From Callipepla californica brunnescens (taxonomy: Eukaryota; Chordata; Aves; Galliformes; Odontophoridae), in the NCBI GenBank assembly GCA_023055505.1, contig JALIRH010000030.1, positions 7,870,001 through 7,934,000 on the forward strand: a stretch of DNA of 64,000 bases, in the 5' to 3' direction. Positions 9,974 to 27,610 of the stretch are shown here, piece after piece. Under the pieces are notes generated by a model that saw only the letters and a list, made by a program, of their open reading frames with translations, did not search any database and had not been told where the DNA came from. Within the stretch, counting starts at the first letter, position 1, and every line of letters begins with the position of its first letter. The translations under genes were made by a program, and so were the position numbers.

Positions 9974-10933
9974 TCACCTGGAGAGAGAGCTGGAGTCTTT
10001 ATGATGACTGAAAAACATCCACAATAACAGTTTCCAAATGGCATCCTTCAGTGCCCGGTTCCTCATGCTGTAGATGAGGGGGTTCACTGCTGGAGGCACC
10101 ACCGAGTACAGAACTGCCACCGACAGATCCATGGCTGGGGAGGAGATGGAAGGGGGCTTCAGGTAGGTAAACAAGCCCGTGCTGATACAGATGGAGACCA
10201 CGGCCAGGTGAGGGAGGTACGTGGAAAAGGCTTTGTGCTGACCCTGAGCAGAGGGCATCCTCAGCACAGCTCTGAAGATCTGCGCGTACGACAGCACAAT
10301 GAAAACAAAACACCCCACAAAGAAGAAAACACTAAATGTCATAACACTGAGATTCCTGAGGTAGGAGTACGAACAAGAGAGCTTGAGAATGTGAGGAATT
10401 TCACAGAAGAACTGTTCCACGGTGTTGCCTCGGCAGAGCGGCAGTGAAAATGTATTGGCAGTGTGCAGCACAGCATTGAGAACCCCAGTGCCCCAGGCAG
10501 CTGCTGCCACAGTGGCACAAGCTCTGCTGCCCAGGAGGGTCCCGTAGTGCAGGGGCTTGCAGATGGCAGCGTAGTGGTCATAGGACATGACAGTGAGAAG
10601 GTAAAACTCGGTTGACAGCAAGAATGCAAACAGAAAGAACTGGACAACACAGGCGGTGTAGGAGATGGTCCTGGTGTCCCAGAGGGCGTTGGCCATGGCT
10701 TTGGGGACAGTGGTGGAGATGGAGCCCAGGTCGAGGAGGGCGAGGTTGAGGAGGAAGAAGTACATGGGGGTGTGCAGGCGCTGGTCGCAGGCTATGGCTG
10801 TGCTGATGAGGCCATTGCCCACGAGGGCAGTCAGATAGATGCCCAGGAAGAGCCAGAAGTGCAGGAGCTGCAGATGCCGTGTGCCTGTAAACGTCAGGAG
10901 GAGGAACTCACTGATGGAGCTGCTGTTGGACAT
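9974..10933 (-). CDS. olfactory receptor, class II, bird-expanded OR14-like group
   Basis: This is a seven-transmembrane G-protein-coupled odorant receptor of about 319 residues, normal for the family, in a single uninterrupted coding exon. I chose the Met at 10933 because MSNSSSISEF gives the usual short N-terminus with an N-glycosylation site (NSS), and a splice acceptor lies nine bases upstream. In order there are GNG in TM1, HTPMYFFL before TM2, SYDHYAAICKPLHY at the end of TM3, a Cys-rich second extracellular loop with FFCEIPHILKLSCS, KAFSTYLPHL at TM6, and PPAVNPLIYSMRN in TM7. Two family-conserved positions are altered: the DRY Arg is His, and the Cys of KAFSTC is Tyr. The frame is intact, but signalling could be impaired. 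The family is sure; the subfamily is judged from memory of avian receptors. Confidence 0.9.
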   Translation of the reverse strand: MSNSSSISEFLLLTFTGTRHLQLLHFWLFLGIYLTALVGNGLISTAIACDQRLHTPMYFFLLNLALLDLGSISTTVPKAMANALWDTRTISYTACVVQFFLFAFLLSTEFYLLTVMSYDHYAAICKPLHYGTLLGSRACATVAAAAWGTGVLNAVLHTANTFSLPLCRGNTVEQFFCEIPHILKLSCSYSYLRNLSVMTFSVFFFVGCFVFIVLSYAQIFRAVLRMPSAQGQHKAFSTYLPHLAVVSICISTGLFTYLKPPSISSPAMDLSVAVLYSVVPPAVNPLIYSMRNRALKDAIWKLLLWMFFSHHKDSSSLSR

Positions 10934-10941
10934 CTGCTGCT

Positions 10942-10980
10942 CCTGGGCACGGGCAATCATCAAAGGAGAAAAAAGGCAAG
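10942..10980 (-). other. splice acceptor of the olfactory receptor coding exon
   Basis: The minus strand has a pyrimidine tract (TTGCCTTTTTTCTCC) followed by GTGCCCAG, with the exon beginning at 10942 and the ATG nine bases later. Olfactory receptor genes usually have non-coding 5' exons joined just before the start codon, and this fits. Confidence 0.55.
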
Positions 10981-17534
<6,554 letters not shown>

Positions 17535-17788
17535 TATCAACCTTTTACTGGGCTGGATCGGCCCGGTTCCATGAAAACTGGTGCGGGGGACCCATGGACC
17601 CATAATCCAGGAAAGGGGAAAGGGAAAAGGGAAAAGGGAGGTGGGCCTAGAAACAGCACACTGGCAATGATCTGAGGAGGAAAGCTAATTTACTAAATAA
17701 GATACCAGAAAGCAAAATAACAGAATATAACATAATGTAATAGGAATTGAATCTAATAAAACAAATAAAATTAGCAACAGAGAGTGTC
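17535..17788 (-). repeat. LTR-B fragment fused to ERV 2 integrase
   Basis: It aligns with 53471-53735 of the solo LTR-B from tatcaac to gagagtgtcc, sharing blocks such as ggcccggttcc, gatctgaggaggaaa and agcaaaataacagaatata. Only about the first 260 bases (plus-strand order) of that LTR are present. Orientation is inferred from its position after pol and an R-like block shared with the other LTR. Confidence 0.75.
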
Positions 17789-18440
17789 CATCGTGGAGTC
17801 TCTTTGTCCACCCCTGCAGAGACTGAGAGTCTGTCTTCAGGACAGCCTTGAGAATGCCATTATAACGCTCAATAAGGCCTGCCCCCTTTGGATTGTCTGG
17901 CAGGTGGAATCGCCACTCAATATTGTTCTCTTCTGCCCAGCGTTGTATCATTGCACCCGTGAAATGAGTCCCTTGGTCGCTCTCAATGACTTGTGGTGTC
18001 CCATAGGCAGCCATCGATCTCGTGAGCACCTTGATGGTATATGCCTGGTTGGCTTTTGGTACTGGATAGGCCTGCATTAGCCCACTCGCAGCGTCAACAC
18101 AGGTTACGGCATATCTCGCTCCGTCAGATCGAGGGAGGGGCCCAGTATAATCAACCTGCCATCGCTGTAGAGGATTGTGTCCTCTAGCAAGATGGGCTGT
18201 AGTTTCAGGCAACGACCTCAGTCTCATTCTGGAGCAGGCATCACAGTCTCTGCATGCTTGAGCTACATCCGATAATTGTACGGGCAGTCCCCATGCTTTG
18301 GCAGCTGCCCACGTGGTCTTCTGTCCAGCATGCCGCAGCTTTTGATGTAACCAGTAGGCGATGTTCTCAGATGGTGAGTTCTCAACCCATCTAACTCGGG
18401 CCAGTGTGTTGGCTTCATCATTTCCTGGTGACTGTAGGGG
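17789..18440 (-). pseudogene. ERV 2 integrase, C-terminally truncated
   Basis: The zinc-binding His/Cys domain (LRHAGQKT, CRDCDACSRM) is followed by the catalytic core. The first acidic residue is in WQVDYTGPLP, the second in IESDQGTHFTG and the Glu in AGLIERYNG. All three are intact. Coding similarity to ERV 1 stops just after WTKRL at the LTR-B junction, so the C-terminal DNA-binding tail is replaced by about 20 foreign residues before a stop at 17685. The upstream TGA at 18441-18443 separates it from RNase H. Confidence 0.85.
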
Positions 18441-19309
18441 TCAGTGACCAGAAACATGGTAGACACGTACAGTTCTGTGTTTGACTGTATTCCATATGTG
18501 TGACCACATATCTTTGCCCCAGATCGGTCGGGAGTGGATAGTCCAGTCCTGGGTAGCCCACTGTGCGATCCAAAGAGTGAGCCCCCGGTACACAGCCCAA
18601 CTATCTGTGCAAATATTCAGGATACCGTCACCAGGTTCTTTGGTTATAACCATCCACACGGCCCGCAGCTCTGCCCACTGGCTGCTTTGACCATCCCCCT
18701 CTTCAAACCATATTGTGTCTGTAGCAGGATGGTATGCTACTGCTCTCCACTTACTTGGGTTGCCCTTGCTGGACCCATCCGTGTACCAGGCATCTTCAGG
18801 AATGGGATATTCTCCTTCCTGGACGGGACTCTTCTCTGGCGGAGCAACCAAGGTTTGTTTTTGTGCATCACTGTGATACGTCACTGGGCTTAGAATCTTT
18901 TGGAGCTCTTTTTACAGTGGTGAGGAAGACAGACTACTCCTCAGGCTGAGATAGGCGACCCATCGTGCCACCGTCTGTGCCTGGGCCACCCCTGTCTTAG
19001 GGAGGTGGGTCAGATCTCTTACCCACCCCTGAGTTGGAAGAGTGGTCTTAACTACGACTTCAGCCGTCTGGGTTATTGGCTCTACCGCTTGCAATGCAGT
19101 ATAGGCAGCCAATAGCTGCTTTTCAATCATACTATATCTTTCTTCTGCTCCATGCCAGACCTGAGACCAAAATCCAATGGGAGTCCGAACAGAACTCTGA
19201 TGTTGCCACAGGCCCCAGCCAAAGCCATCCTGAGTAACATGAACATCTAATTCAGCTGGGAGGGTAGGATCAAATATACCCAATGCCTGGGCTTGTTTCA
19301 TCGCCTGTT
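18441..19309 (-). pseudogene. ERV 2 connection domain and RNase H, two stops
   Basis: The RNase H active-site acidic residues are visible in WYTDGSSKGNPS, AELRAVWMV and CTDSWAVYRG. The connection segment before it holds VTQDGFGWGLWQ and MIEKQLLAAYTAL. A TAA at 18912-18914 replaces Lys of ERV 1. The frame continues unshifted to the TGA at 18441, where ERV 1 has Gln. Otherwise the domain is complete. Confidence 0.85.
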
Positions 19310-20177
19310 TTGCCTGCTGGAAAGCATCCTGTTCTGTTCTCCCCCAATCCCATGATTGGCCCTTTTTTGTGAGTCTATACAAAGGTCTCAGCAGCTGCGC
19401 CAAATGAGGTATAAAGGAACGCCAGTATCCCAATATACCTAGAAATTCCTGCAGCTGCTTTGCTGTTGTAGGGACTGGAAATGCCTGAACCTTATCTATG
19501 ATGGCACTGGGTAGCACTTTGGTCTTTCCTGACCAGACTACCCCCAGAAATTTTACGGACAGGCCTGGACCTTGCACCTTCTGAGGATTGATAGCCCATC
19601 CTCTTTCACCTAGGTAGGCGGTTAATGAATCTGCCGCCGCTCCTACTGCTTCCAGTGAGTCGGATGTTAACAGGAGATCATCAATGTAGTGATATAGGTT
19701 GACGTTATTATTAGGTTTCCTCCAATTAGCTAGGTCACGCGCCACCAAGTTATGACAGTATGTTGGTGAATGCACATACCCCTGTGGCAGGACCTGAAAG
19801 GTCCACTGCCTGCCTCCCCATGTAAATGCAAATTGGTCTTGCGATTCTTTGGCGATCAGAATACTAAAAAATGCATTTGCCAAATCCAGGACACAATAGT
19901 AGGTCTTGATTTCTCTACTAAGTGTGTCCATTAGGGAAGCAATATTGGGTACGGCCGCATGGATGGGCGCTGTGACCTTATTTAATTCCCTATAATCTAC
20001 TGTCATTCTCCATGTCCCATCCGACTTCCGCACTGGCCATATGGGGGAATTATATGGACTATGTGCAGGTCTTATAATACCTACATTTTCTAGTTCCTGC
20101 ACCTTTTTTGATATTTCTTCCTGCCCCCACGGGAGTCTATACTGTCTTACATTAGTAATCCGGCGTGGTTTCGGCAA
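19310..20177 (-). CDS. ERV 2 reverse transcriptase domain (intact)
   Basis: This is the RNA-dependent DNA polymerase part of pol, in one open frame with the protease (531 codons down to 18912). Fingers and palm run from about residue 115 with SPIWPVRKSDGTWRM, then VLDLANAF with the first catalytic Asp, LPQGYVHSPTYCHNL, and YIDDLL at about residues 274-279, holding the two remaining Asp. The thumb-like GILGYWRSFIPHL follows. All catalytic residues expected for the family are present. Activity is not implied, because pol has downstream stops. Confidence 0.9.
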
Positions 20178-20565
20178 ACAAATTGGCTCATGTTGTGCAT
20201 GGCCCCTCAATACTGTCTGTATTGCCCAGACACTAATGTACCTCTGTCGAGGTCTGAACTCTCCCACAGTTGTCTGGAGAGCCAGACCCCATAAAATGTC
20301 TACGCCCAAGATGTATTCTGGAATTGGGGCAATCGACACTTTATACTCCCGGGGTGGGAGACGCCCAACCCCCAATTTCAGCCATGTTTGGGTGACCGGA
20401 ATGGTCTGTCCCCCAAACCCACCAATCATCACTCTATTGCCCTTAAATTTTGTTGGGTCTCCATATATAATTGATGTCTCTGCACCAGTGTCTACTAGAG
20501 CCATCACCTTTTGAATATTCTTATTTAACCAAAATATCTCTAGTTCTACATAGGGCCTCCGGTCA
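20178..20565 (-). CDS. ERV 2 protease domain (intact)
   Basis: A retroviral aspartic protease begins the pol frame. DTGAETS lies at about residues 6-12 after the Met at 20507, with GGFGGQ and EYILGVDILWGL further on. The coding frame extends upstream of that Met to overlap the end of gag and lies in the -1 frame relative to gag, so frameshifting is the likely expression route. I do not see a clear slippery site. Confidence 0.85.
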
Positions 20566-20599
20566 CATCTGGAGGCCCTAAAGGGATCAGAGTTCTTTG

Positions 20600-20780
20600 T
20601 TACTCCATGAAGTTCGCTAGGTCTAAGTCTTTTACCGCAGGTGGTTCAGGCACTGTAGCCCGTGACACCTGTGGAGGTTTCTTTCTTCTATTTGGGACTA
20701 TAAAGTCAGCCAAATTCCAAGTTGGTGGTGGTGCTGCCTGTATTATTCTTACTCCCGATTTTCTGGGAGTACTCTGAAAT
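20600..20780 (-). pseudogene. ERV 2 gag C-terminal end, separated by CR1
   Basis: After the CR1 tail the minus strand resumes gag with FQSTPRKSGVRI, then NLADFIVPNRRKKPP, ending LDLANFME and a stop at 20600-20602. It aligns with ERV 1 gag around RFQSSPQK. About 20 bases present in ERV 1 at the insertion point are missing. No CCHC motif is present. Confidence 0.75.
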
Positions 20781-21630
20781 TTTTATAGATTCATAGATTC
20801 ATAGATACATTAGGTTGGAAAGGACCTACAAGATCATCTAGTCCAACCATCCTCACACCACCATCCCTACCCACCAAGCCACTAAATCAAATCCCTCAGC
20901 ACCTCATCTAATCGCTTCTCGAACAGCGCCAGTGACGGTGCCTCAACCGCCTCCCTAGGCAGGCCATTCCAGTGCCGGATCACTCTCTCAGAGAAAAAAA
21001 TTTTCCTCAAGTCTAATCTCAATCTTCCCCGGCACAACTTGTGGCCATTCCCTCTTGTCCTGTCATTAGTTACCTGGGAGAAGAGGCTGACCCCCTCCTC
21101 ACCACAGCCTCCCTTCAGGAAGCGGTAGAGTGCAATGAGGTCTCCTCTGAGCCTCCTTTTCCCCAAACTAAACAATCCCAGCTCCCTCAGCCGCTCCTCG
21201 TAAGAATTGTGCTCCAGACCCCTCACCAGTTTTGTTGCCCTTCTCTGAACACGCTCCAGGGCCTCGATGTCTTTCTTGTAGTGAGAGGCCCAAAACTGAA
21301 CGCAGTACTCGAGGTGCGGCCGCACCAGAGCTGAGTACAGGGGGATGATCACCTCCCTGATCCTGCTGGCCACACTATTCCTAATACAGGCCAGGATGCC
21401 ATTGGCCTTCTTGGCCACCTGGGCACACTGCCGGCTCATATTGAGCCGAGCATCAACCAACACCCCCAGGTCCTTTTCCTCTATACACTCCTCAAGCCAT
21501 TCTGCCCCAAGCCTATAGCATTGCATGGGGTTATTGTGGCCAAAGTGCAGGACCCGGCACTTGGCCTTATTGAACCTCATCCCATTGACCTCAGCCCAAC
21601 TGTCTAGCCTATCCAGATCCCGCTGGATCT
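20781..21630 (-). mobile_element. CR1 LINE, 5'-truncated, inserted in ERV 2 gag
   Basis: This is a non-LTR retrotransposon 3' fragment of about 850 bp in the same orientation as the provirus. Its ORF2 C-terminal part is uninterrupted: [19 protein letters not shown], then [49 protein letters not shown], ending in a TAG at 20882. The 3' end has the CR1-style short tail repeat, on the minus strand ATCTATGA units (20781-20810). There is no clear target-site duplication, which is usual for CR1. Confidence 0.9.
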
Positions 21631-23008
21631 GTTGTTTCCAAAGCTGTAACAGCACATGGTTGGGTTGCCCGTCGATTTTAGCAAAGGCAACCCCGGCCCG
21701 TATAAGATCATTAAACATAGTCTTCCGGGATACCCGTATGGGGCCCGATCGGGGTATCTGTGGGACAGGCTTCCTAGTTTTAATCGGGAATGCCTCAGCT
21801 TCTTCTATCATACGGATATTGCGCCTAGTTCTTATGTGCTCCGTTTCCCCAAGGTCTGCCACCAACTGGGCTGCCTGTTGGACGATAGCCTCCGAAGCCA
21901 CTAAGGGGTTTAGTATGGAAACCAAAGTCCCATAAAGGTGAGAGGGGGCTTGCTGTAGTATTAGGTCTCGCATACCTGCTGTAAATTTTTCTGTATCAGG
22001 GCTTTCAAAGTTTTCTGAATACATGGCCTCTCTCATACCCAGTTCTCGGATGTATGCTTGGAGGTCCTCCATAGAGGACCATAAACCGGTATTAAGTGGA
22101 ATGTCAGATTTGTTAGGCCATGTTAGGCGGCATGCTGCCATCAACCAATCTATAATAGAATGATTTTCATTAGTATAATGGATGGCAGCATATAATCTTT
22201 GCCTCCGGGCTGGGTGTATGGTTATAGATGCTAGTTTAGACATTTCTGTCCCACTAACTAATACGCTTTCAGCTTCTGCATCCCATAACCTCAGGAGCCA
22301 TGATGGCATGCTTTCCCTTGGTTTTTGATGGAACCGTTGTACTAGGTCCATCAACTCACTTGCCGTATATGGGCGAGCTGTCACATGCAAGCATGTTTCA
22401 GCAGGGGGCCATTGCTCAGGAGGCACTCCCGCTGGGCTATCTTGCACTTTTTTTGTTTTTTGAGTTATGATTGGTCGGATCTCAAACGGATCCTCCATAG
22501 ATGGAGCTTCGAGAGCCGATTTAGAGATCTTGACTGCTGAAACATCTAGGTCCGCTACTGCAGGGACCTGGGTGTCCTCCACTGATATGGTACGTATTTG
22601 TCTTGTTGGCACATCTAGTCCAGGCTTTTTTGCTACTAATGTGCCCAACTGTTGTTCCAATTTCTCAATTCGATCTCTTAACAACTGATTTTCAGATTCT
22701 ATGTTTGTATTTGTTACATCTAATATATGTAAAGCCATTATTAGAGGCCAGGCCACTGCAGAAGCAGCTAGACGACGTTCTTTTGTAACTAGTATGTCCT
22801 TATCGAGGCCTTGAAAATAATCCGTCAGCCGGGCTGGGGAAGGAGAAACATTCCCAGTAACCTGCAGGGGTCCCCATTTTTCAAGAACAGTGGCAAGACC
22901 ATAATAGGGTGACCCTATAAATCTTGGAATTTGACCAGGAATTGTTTGGTGTAAGGGAATAACGTTCTCCCCCTTGCCCCATTTGAAAAGGTTCCAAATG
23001 AAAGACAT
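21631..23008 (-). CDS. ERV 2 gag N-terminal and capsid part, reading into CR1
   Basis: Gag capsid polyprotein. The start is the first ATG after the leader ([13 protein letters not shown]), and the frame stays open for about 460 codons. A coiled-coil-like stretch ([17 protein letters not shown], about residues 100-120) is followed by capsid sequence with [38 protein letters not shown] and [15 protein letters not shown]. At LLQLWK the frame passes without a stop into CR1 ORF2 for another 250 residues or so, giving a 708-codon chimera. Native gag would have continued to the piece at 20600-20780. Confidence 0.85.
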
Positions 23009-23053
23009 GGTTAGTTACTGTATATGTATAAATATATATCTATATCTCTTTTC

Positions 23054-23071
23054 AAGCCTCCTGGCTCGCCA
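23054..23071 (-). other. putative primer binding site of ERV 2
   Basis: The minus strand reads TGGCGAGCCAGGAGGCTT two bases inside the 5' LTR boundary. The position is right and the core is shared with ERV 1. The primer tRNA is not identified. Confidence 0.55.
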
Positions 23072-23073
23072 AT

Positions 23074-23409
23074 TGTAGGGCAAATCACCCTAAAGAAAGA
23101 ACTTCAAGGAAGTAGTGCGAAAGGATGGTATATTTTTGGTAGGCTTTAAGTAGATGGTATACAAATAAATAGCAAAAGAGATTGGCTCACCTTGATGATG
23201 GTTGAGGCTCGCTGATAACACCACCAGGGAGAGATCTCCAACAAGAGATCCTTCCCCGCTGGTGGTCAGCCCTTAAATGGGGTCTTGGGAGAGGTGGAGT
23301 CAAACTCAACCCCTTCCAATCACACTCAGTTGAGCCCCTACAGCTGACTCAGGGCTTGCCTCAGGTGATCAATCAGTGGTTCAGGCCGTGGTTCAACAGT
23401 TCCCATACA
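23074..23409 (-). repeat. 5' LTR of ERV 2
   Basis: It runs TGTAGGG...CATACA, with inverted TGTA/TACA ends. A minus-strand ATTTAAGG (plus about 23273-23280) is a TATA candidate. Its outer edge is the boundary with the satellite, which starts within about 30 bases. The copy at 58972-59306 shares both the LTR and the first bases of the right flank. Confidence 0.9.
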
Positions 23410-26400
23410 CAGGTTAAAGAAAAGGAAGACAAGGCAGGGCAGTGGAAAATAGGGCAGGGCAAGGCAAGGCAGGGCAAGGCAAGGCAGGGCAAGGCAAGGC
23501 AGGGCAAGGCAAGGCAATGCAGTGCAGTGCAGGGCAGGGCAGGGCATAGCAGGGAAGGCAGGGCAAGGCAGGACAGGGTGGGGCAGGGTAGTGCAGGGCG
23601 GGGCAGGGCCAGGCAGGGCCAAGCAGGGCAAGGCAGGGCCAGGAAGGGCCAAGCAGGGCAAGGCAAAGATAGTGCAGGGCAAGGCAAGGATAGGCAAGGC
23701 AGGGCAAGGCTGGGATGGGCAGGGCAGGGCAGGGCACGGCAGGGTAGGGCAAGGAAGGGCAAGGCAAGACAGAGAACACAGGACAGGGCAAGGCAGGGCA
23801 AGGCAAGGCAGGGCTGGGCGGGTCAGAGCAGAGCAGGGCAGGGCAAGGCGAGGCAGGGCAGGGCAGGGCAAATCAAGGCAAGGCAGGGCAGGAGAAGACT
23901 GGGCAAAGCAAGACAGGGCAGTGCAAAGCGGGTCAGGGCATGGCAGGGCAGGACAAGGAAGGGCAGGGCAAAGCAGGGCAAGGAATGACAGGGCAAGAGA
24001 AGGCAGGGCAGGGCAGGGCAAAGCCAGGCAGAGCATAGCAAGGTAAGGCAGGGTGAGGCAAGCAATGGCAGGGCAGGGTAAGGGCACGGGCAAGGGGAAG
24101 AGCAAGGTAAAGGCAAGGCAGGGCAAGGCAAGGCAGGGTAGTGCAATGCAAGGCAAGGAAAGGCTGGGCAGGGCAGGGCAATAAAAGGCATGGCAAAGCA
24201 GGGCAAGGGAAGGCGGGGCAGGGCAAGGGAAGGCAGGGCAGGGCAGTGTAAAGTAAGGCAAATCAAGGCAGGGCAGGGCAAGGCTGGACAAGGTAAGGCA
24301 AGGCAGGGCAAGGCAAGGCTGAACAAGGCAGGACCGAGCAGAGGAAAGCAAGGAAGGTCAGGGCAAGGCAAGACAAGGCAAGGCAGGACAGGTCAGGGCA
24401 AGGCAAGGCAGGGCAGGGCAATGCAAGGTAAAACAGGGCAAGGTAGGTTACGGCAGGGCAGGGCAAGGCAAAGAAGACAAGGCAGGGCAGGGGAAAACAG
24501 GGCAGGTCAGGGTAGGGCAAGGCAAGTAAGACAAGGAAGGGCAGAAGAAGAAAGTATAGGGCAGTGCAAGGCAAGGGAGGGCAGTGCAAGGCAAGGGAGG
24601 GCAGGGCAAGGCAAGGCAAAAAAAGGCAAAGCAGAACATGGCAGGGCAGGGCAGAGGAAGGCAGGGCAGGGTAGGGCAAGGCAGGGCAAGGTAGAACCAG
24701 GCAAAGTAGGGCATGGAAGGGGAGGGCAAGGCAGGGCAGGGCGGGGTAGGGCAATGCAAGTTCAGGTGTGGCAAGGCAGGGCAGGGCAAGGTAGAGCAGG
24801 GCAAAGTAGGGCATGGCAGGGCAAAGTAAGGTCAGGCATGGCAAGGCAAGGCATTGGAAAGCAGGGCAAGTCAAGGGAAGGCAGAACAAGGCAGGGCTGA
24901 GCAGAGGAACGCAAGGAAGGGCAGGGCAAGGCAAGGCAAAGCAGGACAAGGTAGGGCAGGGCAAGGCAAGACAGGGCAGGGCAAGTCGGGGCAAGGCAGG
25001 GCAAGTCAAGGGAAGGCAGAACAAGGGAGAGCAAGGAAGGTCAAGGCAGGTCAAGGCAGGCCAGGGCAGGGCAAGGCAAGACAGGGAAGAACAGGGCAAT
25101 GCAGAGCTGGGAAGGGCAGGCAGAGCAAGTCTGGACAAAGTAAAGCAAGGCAGGGCAGAGGTAGGCAGGGCAAGGCTGGGCAGGGCAAGACATGCAGGGC
25201 AGGGTAGGGCAATGCAAGGTCAGGCAAGGCAAGGCAGGGCAGGGCAAGGCAAGGCAGGGCAGGGCAAGGCAAGGCAGAGCAAGGCTGGACAAGGTAAGGC
25301 AAAGCACGGCAAGGGAAGGCAGGGCAAAGCAGGGCAGAACTGAGGAAGGAAAGTAAGGGCAGGGCAGGAAAAGGCAAGGCAGGGCAAGGCAAGGCAGGGC
25401 AAGGCAAGGCAGGGCAAGGCAAGGCAGGGCAAGGCAGGGCAAGGTAGAGCAGGGCAAAGTAGGGCATGGCAGGGCAGTGTAAGGCGTGGCTTGGAAGGGC
25501 AATGCAGGACAAAGAAGAGCAGGGCAAGGAGGGGTAGTGCAAAGTTGGGCATGGTAGGGCAGGGCAAAGGAAGGGCAGGGTAAGGCAGGGCAAGGAAAGG
25601 CAGGGTAAGGCAGGGTAGGGCAATACAAGGTCAGGCAAGGCATGGTAAGGCAGGGCAGGGCAGGGCAAGGAAAGGCGGGGCTTCGCAGGGCAAAGCAGGA
25701 CAAGGTAGGGCAGGGTAAGGCAACGCAGGGCAGGGCAAGTCGGGGCAAAGCAGGACAAGTAAAGGGAAGGCAGAACAAGGCAAGGCAAGGTAGGTCAAGG
25801 CACGGCAGGGCAGGGCAATGCAAGACAAGGTAGGGCAGGGCAGTACGGGTCAGGACAATGCATGTTAGGGAAAGGCAAGACAGGGCAGGACAGGGGAAAG
25901 AAGGGCAGGGGAAGGCAGGGCAGGGTGAAGCAGGTCAAGGCAAGGAAGACAAGGCAGGGCAGGGGAAAATAGGGCAAGGCAAGGCAAGGCAGGGCAAAGC
26001 AAGGCAATGCAGGGCAGTGCAGAGCAGGGCATGGCAGAGGAAGGTAGGGCCGGGCAAAGTAGGGCATGGCAGGGCAGGGCGGGGCAGGGCAGGGTAGGGC
26101 AATGCAATGTCAGGCAAGGCAGGGCATGGCAGGGCAGGACAAGGGAAGGAAGGGCAAGGAAAAGCAAGGAAAGGCAGGGCAGGGCGGGTTACGGCAAGGC
26201 AGGGAAGGGCAAGGGAAGGGCAAGGGAAGGGCAAGGTATGGCTGGGCAAAGTAGGGCAGGGCAAGGCAGGGCAAGGTAGAGCCGGGCAAATAAGACATAG
26301 CAGGGCAAGGCAGGGCAAAGCGGGGCAGGGCGGGGTAGGGCAATGCAATATCAGGCAAGGCAAGGCATGGCAGGGCAGGGCAGGCCAGGGCAGGGCAAGA

Positions 26401-27610
26401 CAGAGCAAGGCTGGATAAGTCAAGGCAAGGCAGGGTAAGGCAAGGCAGAACAAGGCAGGGCCGAGCAGAGGAAGGCAAGGAAGGGCAGGGTAAGGCAAGA
26501 CAAGGCAAGGCAGGGCAGGTCAGGGCAAGGTAGGGCAGGGCAAAGAAGGGCATGGCAGGGCAGGGTAAGGCGGGGCTAGGCAGGGCAATGCAGGACAAGG
26601 TAGAGCAGGGCAGGGCACGGTAAAGCAGGGCAAGGAATGACAGGGCAAGACAAGGCAGGGCAGGGCGGGTAAAAGCAAGGCAGAGCATAGCAAGGTAAGG
26701 CAGGGCGAGGCAAGTAATGGCAGGGTAGGGCAATGCAAGGCAAGGAAAGGCAGGGCAGGGCAAGGCAAGGTAAGGCATGGCAAAGCAGTGCAAGGCAGGG
26801 AAGGGCCGGGCAAAGCAGGGCATGGCAAAGGAAGGCAGGGCAGGGCAGAGCAGGGCAAGGCAGAGCAGGGCTGGACAAGGTAAGGCAAGGCAGGGCAGGA
26901 CAAAGAAGGGCATGGCAGGGCAGGGTAAGGCGGGGCTTGGCAGGGCAATGCAGGACAAGGTAGAGCAGGGCAGGGCAGGGCAGGGCAAAGCAGGGCAAGG
27001 AATGACAGGGCAAGACAAGGCAGGGCAGGGCGGGGAAAAGCAAGGCAGAGCATTGCAAGGTCAGGCAGGGCAAGGCAAGGAATGGCAGGGAAGGGCAGGG
27101 CAGGGCAAGGTAGGGCAGGGCAAGGTAGGGCATGGAAGGGCAGCGTAAGGCGGGGCTTGGCAGGGCAAGGCAAGGCAAGGCAGTGCAAGGCAGGTCAGGG
27201 AAAGCCAACGCAGGGCAGGTCAGGGGAAAGAAGGGCAGGGGAAGGCAGGGCAGGGTGAAGCAGGTTAAGGCAAGGAAGACAAAGCAGGGCAGGGGAAAAT
27301 AGGGCAGGGCAAGGCAAGGCAGTGCAGGGCAGGGCAGGTCTGAACAGGGAAGGCATGGCAAGGCAGGACAGGGTGGGGCAGGGTAGTGCAGGGCAGGGCA
27401 GGGCCAGGCAGGGCCAAGCAGGGCAAGGCAAAGATAGTGCAGGGCAAGGCAGGGCAGGGCAGGGCAAGGCAAGGCAAAGATAGGCAGGGCAATGTAAGGC
27501 AGGGCAAAGCAAGGTAAGGCAGTGCAAGGCACTACGGGTCAGCGAAAGGCAGGGCAGGGAAGGCAGGGCAAAGTAGGACAGGGCAAAACAAGGCAGGGCA
27601 CGGTAAAGCG
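23410..27610 (+). repeat. satellite block next to ERV 2 (counterpart of 59307-62934)
   Basis: It starts caggttaaagaaaaggaaga, as does 59307. Rare strings shared in the same order include gggcacgggcaaggggaaga (near 24085 and 59975) and aaaagcaaggaaaggcaggg (near 26158 and 61889). The two blocks differ in length by roughly 0.6 kb. Confidence 0.75.

Larger units (their letters stand above)
17789..23409 (-). mobile_element. ERV-L-type endogenous retrovirus 2, nearly intact gag-pol, 3' end lost
   Basis: A younger relative of ERV 1 on the minus strand. It has a 5' LTR (23074-23409), primer site, gag starting 66 bases after the LTR, protease, RT, RNase H and integrase. Only two nonsense codons are visible in pol (18912-18914 and 18441-18443). 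The pol frame is -1 relative to gag. A CR1 LINE lies within gag. Integrase is cut at about 17789 and joined to an LTR-B fragment, so its own integrase C-terminus, polypurine tract and 3' LTR are missing. A second copy of its LTR, about 95 percent alike by eye, sits in the satellite at 58972-59306. No env is present. Confidence 0.9.
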
